Below are positions 24,701 through 33,332 of a stretch of DNA of 64,000 bases, in pieces; within the stretch, counting starts at the first letter, position 1, and each line of letters opens with the position of its first letter. Origin of the DNA: Paracyclopina nana (lineage: Eukaryota; Arthropoda; Copepoda; Cyclopoida; Cyclopettidae); the NCBI GenBank assembly GCA_019096065.1, contig JAGUCH010000006.1, positions 640,001 to 704,000 of the forward strand, in the 5' to 3' direction. The notes beneath the pieces are model-generated. The model searched no databases. It was not told the origin of the DNA and saw only the letters and a list, made by a program, of their open reading frames with translations. The position numbers and the translations under genes were made by a program.

Positions 24701-25748
24701 TGGTGTTCATCTACGTTTTTCTTAACTTTTGACATGAACCTTTTTCACCCACTTTCCAAAGGGCGATCCCATTTTTGAATATTAGTCAAGTTTCTTACCT
24801 ATAATAGCTACCTTACATGAAATTTAACCTACATTAATAGCCCGTTTTCATATTTTACTTGCAGAGTTCCTATAATGTTAAGCAAGGCTCTTTATCTCAA
24901 CAACTACTGAGCCGATCGGCACCAAACTTGGTTGGATTTGTCAATAGATCCTAATAATTGTTCATGCCAAAATTCGTCCAGATTGAAGACCGATTAGTTG
25001 AGGCCATTTTTCCCCATTATAAACGCTAAGCAAAGCTGCCTTGCTTCACATTTTAAACGGCCTCTAGATGTACGCCTCGGATCTCAACCAAATTTGGCAC
25101 ACAGTCGTAGATAGTCTCACTGAAGAATCCTACCAAGTTTGGTTCCAATCAGCTCATCAATTGCTGAGGCATTCCCTTCCATAGAGTCTTGCTTAACTTC
25201 AAAGAGCTTTGCTTAACTAATATGAGAACGGGCTATTCTCCTGAGCAGAACTAAGCTTAAGGCCTGGTTCACCTGCGATATTATGATCAAAATATCGAGC
25301 GATATTATGATGATATTTGCAAATATCAGGTACTTCCAACATCATTTTTTAGATTTTTTCTTCGAATTCGGTCTTTTGGCACCAAAAGCCATCCTACAAC
25401 AGTTTCTAATTTCTCAGTTTCTCAGTATTTCGCTCCGATATTTTGTCAAAATATCTGATTATGAGCAGGTGAACCATGCCTAAGTCTTTTCCTTGCTTAA
25501 CTTGACTAACCAGTAATTTATAATGGGGAAAATGGGAACGCGCCATATGTGTATGTGTCAAAACCGAGTAAGTGCACTGATTTTACCTGAACAATGGCAG
25601 TTTTGCCCACGCCTGGAGCTCCCAGGAGAACCACTTTGATAAGCTCTTGGTCTTCGCCATCAGGGCTGTAAGGTTTGTCCGCGTTTAACGACACATCGTT
25701 GGAATTAGCTGTGACTTGCCACTCTGTGACGGACGATCCGTTTCGCAT
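18709..25748 (-). CDS. RASL10-type small GTPase with large His/Gly-rich insert
   Basis: Three minus-strand exons, 25748-25587, 21606-21438 and 19493-18709, join in phase into 371 aa. The P-loop GAPGVGKTA (residues 43-51) and the text around it, IKVVLLGAPGVGKTAIVQQF, match RASL10 proteins. So do the G3-region text VEIPDIPFFPVSS, which lacks the DxxG of ordinary Ras as in human RASL10B, and GLRDASAYILVFDLLCPDSFDYV. G4 is NKTD (158-161) and G5 is CSA in YKECSAR (about 325-329). Between G4 and G5 sits an insert, about residues 184-292, with 25 His and many Gly, Lys and Ser. The C-terminus CTIL is a CAAX box whose final Leu suggests geranylgeranylation, so the product should be membrane-bound. Loss of DxxG suggests weak or no GTP hydrolysis. 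The introns are long (about 4.0 and 1.9 kb) and hold transposon fragments. A splice-acceptor-like CAG lies 6 bases before the chosen ATG, so a 5' non-coding exon is likely. Confidence 0.88.
19538..20139 (+). repeat. MITE family A copy 1 plus shared left flank
   Basis: A 394-bp element occupies 19746-20139, bounded by inverted ends GCCCGTTCTCATAT / ATATGAGAACGGGC and by TA on both sides (19744-19745, 20140-20141), as expected of a non-autonomous Tc1/mariner-type element. It has no coding capacity. The ~205 bp to its left (from 19538) recur to the left of copy 2 at 24621, so either a larger unit moved or the region was duplicated. It lies in the second intron of the RASL10-like gene. Confidence 0.85.
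21735..21965. other. Isolated GC- and CpG-rich patch in an intron
   Basis: Inside an AT-rich intron of the RASL10-like gene, this patch is strikingly rich in CpG and in alternating purine-pyrimidine GCGCAC words. It includes the near-palindrome GCGCGGGCCCGCGC near 21770 and several GTTCAACCG or CAACCG words. Its function is unknown; it could be an intronic promoter, a fragment of a foreign element or a small satellite. Confidence 0.5.
23356..23731. mobile_element. Non-autonomous element with ~40-bp inverted ends and TATATA flanks
   Basis: The segment 23362-23725 (364 bp) begins CCGTCTGACCGTTCAAAATT and ends with its inverted match, then continues inward with GGGAATC / GATTCCC. TATATA stands on both sides (23356-23361 and 23726-23731), which may be a target duplication or a TA within an AT run. 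No coding sequence. It sits in the first intron of the RASL10-like gene. Confidence 0.8.
24621..25233 (+). repeat. MITE family A copy 2 plus shared left flank
   Basis: The element is 24840-25233, exactly 394 bp like copy 1, with ends GCCCGTTTTCATAT / ATATGAGAACGGGC and TA at 24838-24839 and 25234-25235. Its left flank from about 24621 matches that of copy 1 at roughly 85-90% by eye, whereas the right flanks are unrelated. Confidence 0.85.
25258..25483 (+). mobile_element. MITE family B copy 1 (PIF/Harbinger-like)
   Basis: The 220-bp element 25261-25480 has inverted ends GGCCTGGTTCACCTGCGATA / GCAGGTGAACCATGCC and TAA on each side (25258-25260, 25481-25483). A 3-bp TWA target duplication with GGCC-starting ends is typical of PIF/Harbinger derivatives. 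Non-coding. Confidence 0.85.
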
Positions 25749-27469
25749 ATCAGCTGAATAATGGAGGAAAAGAATTACTATATGCTCCTTTCTGAGGCCC
25801 CAAAACGAAAACTTTTCGAGCTCTCTCTCTCTATTGAAAAATGCAGCCAACAAAAGTTTCTGTCAATTCACTTTGGCGCCTCTTCGTCATACTTCTCTGA
25901 CATCATGCCAGCTCGAAAAGATAAGTCGATCCCCCTTTCGAGAAAAGTTTCCCTCTGCTGATAATCATCATATGGTATTTTAGATAGATTTCCCCTTTTA
26001 TGTACGTAGCTGCTGTAGTTTATATCAGGTTTCCAAGCCAGCAATTTGAAGCTGGAGGCAAAAAGTAGTGAGCTGGCTAACTTTGAAGCAGCATCCGAGC
26101 TCTCAACTTTTGGGCAAAAAGGCCTTGAAAAACAAGTGAATCATCCAGAAATAATTAGCGTAGTCTGTGAACAGCCACTATGAAAAATGACAGCCCAGGG
26201 CTTTCTAAATTCAAGTTCTTTAGTGGCTTTCATAATATAGGGCGAATCCTCCTTCATCCATCAACATGATGAGTAGACTACAATTACAAGGCCAGGAAGA
26301 CCTTTCTCATCAGAATGTAAGTTTGAAAACACGGCTCAGGTGCCAAGAGAGATCAGAAGAGCACAGTCGTGTGATCAAGCCGGAATTTTTTCGCTTGCAA
26401 ACTTCGTTGAATCAGGATCCTATCACAAAAGTTGGCAGAAACTCTGATAGATCCACGCACGACTAAGATATGCTTTGTAGGTTTGTCCACCCAGTCCATG
26501 CACCCAGCTGGCACACATAAAAAATGAGATTTGCTACACAATGGACGAAGTTGGTTCAGAAAATTGGGTTAGTTTCGAGATTGGCTCATAGATGGCGCTA
26601 CTCAATGGCATGAGTGAACGCGCGTTCCCAAATGTGCACAAAATAGTGCAAATAAGTGGTCTTTCTGGCGTTTCAAGCCAACAAACGGGTGAATAACTTG
26701 AAAAAAGATACCGCTTTCATTTGAGAGTTGAGCGGGTTAAAAAATGTTTCCAGTTATGGCCAAAATATTGCGAATAATCTTGTATTTTGGCGTTTTTATT
26801 AAAAAATCCGCTTTAAGCTGAAAACCAGCAATGGCAACGCTGAGCAAGAAATTGCAGAAACCACTTGTTACTAAAAGCCACATTTTGCCGCCCAAAAAAA
26901 GATCGTGACGCACTTTTATGTGACGCAAAATGGTTGCTAGCTCTTTTAGTGCGCAATAGATGAAGAAAAATTTGAAGCCGAAAAAGCCATTTTTTGAGCT
27001 TTCTAGCACATTTTTAAGGTTAAGTTAAGGTTAGCAAGCGATTTTTCCTGTCAATTTGCCCCCTGAGTGACATTAGACCACAATGGGTAATCAAGCCCAT
27101 GCATGGACAGCCACGAGTTTAAAACTTGCCAACTAAGCCGGCCATTTCTCCTTTGCTGCAAACTCTTTAAAGGCCATTTTAGCCCAAGTTTCCTGGCTTG
27201 GTCAGCTACAACAACAACACTCATTTCGGAAATGTCTCTACACACAAAGCATTGCTCTTGTTTTGCCCACCACCAAAAAAGGGGGAAAATAGTGCAATCA
27301 ATGTGAGAGCTTGCTAGGAGCAATACATTATTTCTGTAAGAACTCACCCATTATTATTTTTGGTGGTTTCGTTTTGTGCTTCAGTGAGTTGCTAGCTGTT
27401 ATAAAGTTATTTGTATGGAAAGACAGTTGATAATTGCGGTATAAAAAAGCTTTCTCAATCGAGAACCTC

Positions 27470-27640
27470 TCTGTTGCGCCTCCCCAGCTCGAGTGATGAC
27501 TAAGGAGGCTGAAAATCAACCTCGCGGCCTCGAAAGCGGCCTCAGCAGCTCTCAACCTATTTCATTTCCTCGTTCCGTGCGTCGATCTTGAGGATTCTCC
27601 GCGTCGATCTCTGTTTGGCTGTAAAACGTACGCGCGCTCT
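27470..27640 (-). promoter_or_regulatory. GC-rich patch upstream of the minus-strand RASL10-like gene
   Basis: The patch stands out from AT-rich surroundings and contains CTCGCGGCCTCGAAAGCG, very close to text at about 51530, which is 0.6 kb upstream of the other RASL10 gene. It lies about 1.8 kb upstream of the start codon used here and could be a promoter or a 5' non-coding exon. Both copies read in the same direction on the plus strand although the genes point opposite ways, which weakens the idea. Confidence 0.3.
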
Positions 27641-27668
27641 TATAATACATCACAATGCTTTCATGCGC

Positions 27669-27861
27669 CGTTCATCTACTTGATGCACGTCACATTAACG
27701 GAAATGTCCATCTTTTCAACATTCAAACTTAAAAACAACCTGGTTTAAGTTTGAATTTAGAAATCCCTTCATTTCTCGTAAAAAATGAGTTTTTGACGTA
27801 CTTTGCTATTTTTGGTACAAGAATGTATTTATATTGAATAAATATCTCATGTAGATGAACG
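27669..27861. mobile_element. Fold-back element, ends GTTCATCTAC / GTAGATGAAC
   Basis: About 193 bp bounded by the inverted ends CGTTCATCTACTTGATG and CATGTAGATGAACG, with an inner inverted pair TTCAAACTTAAA / TTTAAGTTTGAA. Non-coding. The same terminal word pair bounds the element at 50978-51121. Confidence 0.65.
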
Positions 27862-29147
27862 TCACATTATGAGTATGGAGGTTATTTCGGACGAGAGCAG
27901 CTAACCGAGGCCGCCAAACTTGATTTAGTATGAGGACGCATAACTAATAACTGAAAGAGGACAGGATTAATTTCAGCCTCACATGACAGAGGCTTTTTTT
28001 TGTATTAAGCTTGAATTTTAGCTTTTAGGCTGGCTTCCAAAAAAAAGTCGAGAACTAATTGCCTGTTTGCATGTGTACTATTTTGAATAGTACGCGTAGG
28101 CAATTATCTGACATATCGTTTTTGTTGGCTTCCTCCTCTCTCTCTCATTTTGACGGATTCCACCTTGGAATTTCTGGAGGCTTTCTATTATAAATATTTA
28201 GAGGCAGAATCGAAAAATTGCAACTCGACTCTCCTGAAATCGATGGTGAAAAAAAGAGAGCTTCCATCCAGAGTTTTTTTACGGTTTCCTTAAATCGGAG
28301 ATCTACATATTTTAAGAGAAGAATATGCAGAGGACAGCCAAAACTTTCACAATGAATTTCGGCTTTATTCACTCAATGTTGGTCTACCTTCTAGAGCTGT
28401 AATTGGGCCATCAAAGAGCAGGAGAACAACTTTGCAAATACAATCATTTTAGCCAGACATCAAACCAATCCTGCCATTTCCCCGTCTTTTGTGGGCTATC
28501 CAAAAAGTTTTAAAATTGAATTTCAGACGAGGAAGAAGAACTGCAAATCCTGCCAAGTCAAATATACTCACAATGTTGCCAACATTTGGAATTTCCTGCT
28601 TAATTGGCATTTTCTCGGTTTTCCGACTAATTATGATTTTGGAGACACCATAACTCACATGAAAAACATAAAATTGAGTTAGCCAAGCCTATCGGAACAT
28701 TAACATTCATCACTCTCAAAACCTTCCCAAGTTTGCTTTGGAAATGAAGCCTTTAAAGGTTTTATGTCAATTTATAACTTGCTTCAAGGCTTCATAATTT
28801 GCTTTTTTTTTAACTTCCTGTGAAAATTCAATTTCCATTACACAGTGGGTCAAAAAGCCATTTTCACGCGCACGAGAAAATCCGCCAAATCGCCCGAATT
28901 CTCATTTAACCACCAATTTACTACTTCTAATTGGGTTGACTTCTAGGCAATGAAATAAGCCAAAAGTGGTTTGAAATGACAGATACATATTCAAATTTGA
29001 CTTCAAAATCAAACTTTGCTTGAAAAAGTGTTCAGCAAGAAAAATGGTAGAATAGCCATTTTTGTCAGCTTGGCGGTGGGTTCACTACATACGGCAGTGA
29101 AGCGAAAATCCCGGTATTTTGCTGAGATTTGGCGTGCGCTCGCATCT

Positions 29148-29208
29148 ACCGTACAATAATGACTTATTTTCATCACATGTGAAGAAATAATATCCATTAT
29201 TGTACGGT
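29148..29208. repeat. Short hairpin, arms ACCGTACAATAATG
   Basis: The 14-base arm at 29148-29161 recurs inverted at 29195-29208, with a further imperfect pairing of ACTTATTTTC and GAAATAATAT. The loop is about 10-13 bases. It may be a tiny fold-back remnant. Confidence 0.6.
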
Positions 29209-29240
29209 TGGCAACTTGAGAGTTCTTCTTCAATAAAAAA

Positions 29241-29314
29241 AGACTCGACCGGGATTCGAACCTGGGTCTGCTGAGTGAAAAGTCTGCACTCTGCCAATGT
29301 ACTATCAGAGCACA
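29241..29314 (-). pseudogene. tRNA-like remnant
   Basis: Read on the minus strand the stretch has an A-box-like TAGTACATTGGCAGAG, a GCAGACTTTTCAC anticodon-arm-like segment and a B box GGTTCGAATCCCGG, in tRNA order and at tRNA length (about 74 bases). The two acceptor halves GCTCTGA and TCGAGTC pair poorly and the D and anticodon stems are imperfect, so a working tRNA is unlikely. It could be a decayed tRNA or the head of a SINE. Confidence 0.4.
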
Positions 29315-29660
29315 CTTAATTTTGTGTACTTTATGGCATACTAAAAACCGATTACATTGCGGTTTAAAAAAGTCTTCGAAACCATTCCTAATGAAGAACA
29401 TCAAAACACATGAAGCATCCTCAATCAATTTCAAGCCAAAATAGTTGTTTTGGTGCTTTTGGGAAAAATTCTGGCTAAAATCACTCAAAATATCTGGTTA
29501 CCCTGCAAGTGCTGAGCTCTAGCTGGAGATGTGCGTGCGCGATTGACCGCAAAGTTTTACCTGCAACCGAGCAGTCTTTTTTAAGGCTAATTTCTTGATT
29601 AAATTGATAATTTTTTAGCATTCAAAAGTAGGATTGAGACTTTTAACCGTCACGAAGCTG

Positions 29661-29831
29661 ACAAAAATGTCAATACTGTCCTGATGACTCGTCCATATAG
29701 GGTTTTTCGCTCATTCGTAGTAAAATTCCAGATCACTCGTGGCTTCGCCACTCGGTGATCTTTCATTTGACTACTCATGAGCGAAAAACCCTATATGGAC
29801 TCGTCATCAGGACAGTATTGTTACATTTTTG
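29661..29831. mobile_element. Long near-perfect palindrome (fold-back element)
   Basis: Arms of about 80 bases run from ACAAAAATGT at 29661 inward through CCATATAGGGTTTTTCGCTCAT and back out, with a 3-base loop TTC near 29744. Non-coding and AT-rich. The arms match almost base for base except at places where the word ACTCG is present in the same orientation in both arms. Confidence 0.85.
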
Positions 29832-30849
29832 CCCCTTTTTTGGGCATCCATAACTTTTGATTGGAATCGAATTTAATTGTTCTTTTATGACTGAGAGGTC
29901 AATCAGACCCCATTTAATGATTATTCATCAAAATTGGCTGCGGAAATTTGCGGACTTGGGAGCCCAGAATGGTAGTGTTTACCTTACGGTCCTATTAAAA
30001 TTAACTCCTACGATTTCGCGAGTTTTTTTCCCGTGCGCGTCCAGAAGGCATTTTGAGCCACTGTGCATTATATCTTCTCAATATACCAATAAAAAAGGAA
30101 TATTTTCATAATTTTGCATAGATGAGCGCCGCATCGGTTATAGGATAAGTGCCCATTTTCAAGTTGGTTAGGCGTGTCATTCTCGTCAAGTTTAGCAATT
30201 CACACCATCATCATTTGTGGCAGAGGCTCAGCCTCAAAAGTTGAATAAACAGTGGTATATAGTATGGGAATGAATAGACCGCACAGAATCATCATCTGGC
30301 TTTCTAGCAAAGCTCAGAGATCTTTGTCAACTTCTTGAAGAAGAAGCTCAGCAGAAGATGATGATGATTTTTGCTGCCAAGCCTCGTTTTGATGGTGGAT
30401 AGTATGCCATTCTCCTGAATAATCAATCAGTGCGAAAAAAGTGCATCTTTGCACGCTCCATATAGCAGTTAAGTAGCCTCTTTAAGTAAGGTGGCAAGCG
30501 GTCAGTAGCTTGATGCATTTACTGATATTCTGGTGAATAGGCAAGGGCTTTCTAAAATCCGTTTTTCACCTCTAGTTCACCTAAGATTTGGTGAAGTGAT
30601 TGCTTTGATCTCAACTCTGGTTGAACACGGGCTCAAAAAGAAAAAAAAAGAGGTCACTTAAGAGGGATGATGGGAATTCTTCATCATCTTCTGGATTATT
30701 TTTGCTGCCATCCAGCCATATCTTCAATGTAAGATTTTTCATTCCTTAATTGAGAAATGCTCTATTTAACCAGAATTTCCTTCACTCAATGAAAAATATT
30801 TTGCCCATTCAAAAGGCCTTTAGCTAATCAGCTTTTTGAAATGGAATTG

Positions 30850-32270
30850 CAAATTGTCAGCTCTTTGAGTTTAGGAGTTATTAGTCAGCTCTCTGAGTGT
30901 AGGAGTTTTTGTCAGCACTCTGAGTGTAGGAGTTTTTTGTCAGCTCTATGAGTGTAGGAGTTTTTTGTCAGCTCTCTGAGTTTAGGAGTTTTTTGTCAGC
31001 TCTTTGATTTTAGACTTTGTGGCACTTATTGTAGTAGAGCTCTTGAGCTCTCTTGAGTTTAGGAGTTTTTTGTCAGCTTTCTGAGTTTAGGAGTTATTTG
31101 TCAGCTCTCTGAGTGTAGGAGTTTCTTGTCAGCTCACTGAGTTTAGGAGTTTTTTGTCAGCTCTTTGATTTTAGACTTTGTGGCACTAATTGTAGCACAG
31201 CTCTTGAGCTCTCTGAGTTTAGGAGTTTTTTGTCAGCTTTCTGAGTTTAGGAGTTATTTGTCAGCTCTCTGAGAGTAGGAGTTTTTTGTCAGCTCTCTGA
31301 GTTTAGGAGTTTTTTGTCAGCTCTTTGATTTTAGACTTTGTGGCACTTATTGTAGTAGAGCTCTTGAGCTCTCTGAGTTTAGGAGTTTTTTGTCAGCTTT
31401 CTGAGTTTAGGAGTTATTTGTCAGCTCTCTGAGAGTAGGAGTTTTTTGTCAGCTCTCTGAGTTTAGGAGTTTTTTGTCAGCTCTTTGATTTTAGACTTTG
31501 TGGCACTTATTGTAGTAGAGCTCTTGAGCTCTCTGAGTTTAGGAGTTTTTTGTCAGCTTTCTGAGTTTAGGAGTTATTTGTCAGCTCTCTGAGTTTAGGA
31601 GTTTCTTGTCAGCTCTCTGAGTTTAGGAGTTTTTTGTCAGCTCCTTGATTTTAGACTTTGTGGCACTTATAGAAGTAGAGCTCTTGAGCTCTCTGAGTGT
31701 AGGAGTTTTTTGTCAGCTTTCTTAGTTTAGGAGTTATTTGTCAGCTCTCTGAGTTTAGGAGTTATTTGTCAGCTCTCTGAGTGTAGGAGTTTCTTGTCAG
31801 CTCTCTGAGTTTAGGAGTTTTTTGTCAGCTCTTTGATTTTAGACTTTGTGGCACTTATTGTAGTAGAGCTCTTGAGCTCTCTGAGTTTAGGAGTTTTTGT
31901 CAGCTTTCTGAGTTTAGGAGTTATTTGTCAGCTCTCTGAGTGTAGGAGTTTCTTGTCAGCTCTCTGAGTTTAGGAGTTTTTTGTCAGCTCTTTGATTTTA
32001 GACTTTGTGGCACTTATAGAAGTAGAGCTCTTGAGCTCTCTGAGTGTAGGAGTTTTTTGTCAGCTTTCTTAGTTTAGGAGTTATTTGTCAGCTCTCTGAG
32101 TGTAGGAGCTTTTTGTCAGCTTTCTGAGTTTATGAGTTATTTGTCAGCTCTCTGAGTGTAGGAGCTTTTTGTCAGCTCTCTGAGTTTAGGAGTTTTTTCA
32201 GTCAGCTCTTTGATTTCAGACTTTGTAGCACTTACAATAGTAGAGCTCTTGAGTTGAAAGGAACTGTTCA
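30850..32270. repeat. Minisatellite array with ~28-bp units and ~160-bp higher-order period
   Basis: The basic unit is about 28 bases, GAGTTTAGGAGTTTTTTGTC followed by AGCTCTCT. Every four or so units are broken by a distinct block GATTTTAGACTTTGTGGCAC-TTATTGTAGTAGAGCTCTTG. That block recurs at about 31011, 31172, 31332, 31492, 31652, 31840, 32000 and 32217, giving a higher-order period of 160-161 bp with two longer intervals. The array spans about 1.4 kb and is non-coding. Confidence 0.95.
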
Positions 32271-32972
32271 GTGTGAAAAACAAGCCTCTTCTCAGTGATC
32301 AACTAACTTTCCACTTGTCTGCTTTTGCTGGCTCAGCTTTGATTTGCCGAATTTGCGGCGCCCGCGAAAGCTGAGCAAATACTCAAGGCAATAAAAATAC
32401 GATGGTGGCTACAACAAGAAGGGAGGAAATGGCTGAATCTCTTATCGCTGATTTCAGAAATATTGCTAAGCTTGACGTTTTTCCATCAGGAATCTCATTT
32501 ATGCGAAGTAAAGCAGAAATTTCTCATTACGAGCTCCGGAATATTTAATGAGTTTCCGTTCAAAATCATTCATGGCTTCACTAACTATGTTTGCTTTCGT
32601 TAATATGGCTATATATAATTGGAAAAACAGCCTATGAAAATTGATGATTGTGACTCATTCAGGTCTGTTTTAGAGGTCAATTGCCCCTGGGTGATCAATC
32701 AGTATTATATTTGACCGTATCTGTTAGAAACAGCCATCCACATCTTCATACTATATAAGCTTATAAGCAATTGGTCTTATTGGGGGGAAAACTGCTGAAA
32801 ACTAATAAAGAAGCTTTCTCTTTTATGGGGACAATATTGAAGCACAAACAATATGGAAGCGGAGCAAAAATCGAGATATGACCACTTGCAAGCCAATCAA
32901 AGTGACCACCCAAGCATTTCTTCTGACTGCTCAGCTCCTCAACTTTTTATCGAGAATCCACAAAAAAATCGT

Positions 32973-33332
32973 GATTTTCGAGAGCGCCAGCCAATGAGGA
33001 CATTTGTCAAATTATACCACAGCCATTCCATAACATGACTTTAGAAAGCCATCAATACATCGCAAGAACTTTTTTTCGATTGGCGTCGTAAATGTGCTAT
33101 ATGTATTTTTGGACGACAATAATATAACTTTTTTAGCAGCAGCTAATGTAATTTTTATCACAGAGTTTGAAAATCTAAAAATACTTCTAAGTATTGACAT
33201 TTGTTATGTAGGTTCTATTCCAATTGGCGAGCGCACTATAATGATTTATTGATGGCTTTCTAAAATCATGTTACAAAATGTCAGTGGTATAATTTGACAA
33301 ATGTCTTGATTGGCTGGCCTTCTAGAAAATCT
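32973..33332. mobile_element. Non-autonomous element with ~90-bp inverted repeats
   Basis: The left arm (32973-33062) contains GCCAGCCAATGAGGACATTT, then GTCAAATTATACCA and ACTTTAGAAAGCCATCAAT. The right arm (33243-33332) is its inverted match, about 85% by eye. The 180-bp middle shows no coding sequence. I could not define a clear target duplication. Confidence 0.75.

Noticed and set aside
29009-29488. 159-residue minus-strand open frame
   Set aside because: It runs through the tRNA-like remnant and a hairpin, so it is very unlikely to be coding.
29857-30111. 84-residue open frame next to the 29.7-kb palindrome, as a possible element-encoded protein
   Set aside because: No transposase motif or conserved domain; composition matches the spacer.
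30850-32270. CRISPR array
   Set aside because: Units are contiguous with no unique spacers and the context is a eukaryotic genome; it is a minisatellite.
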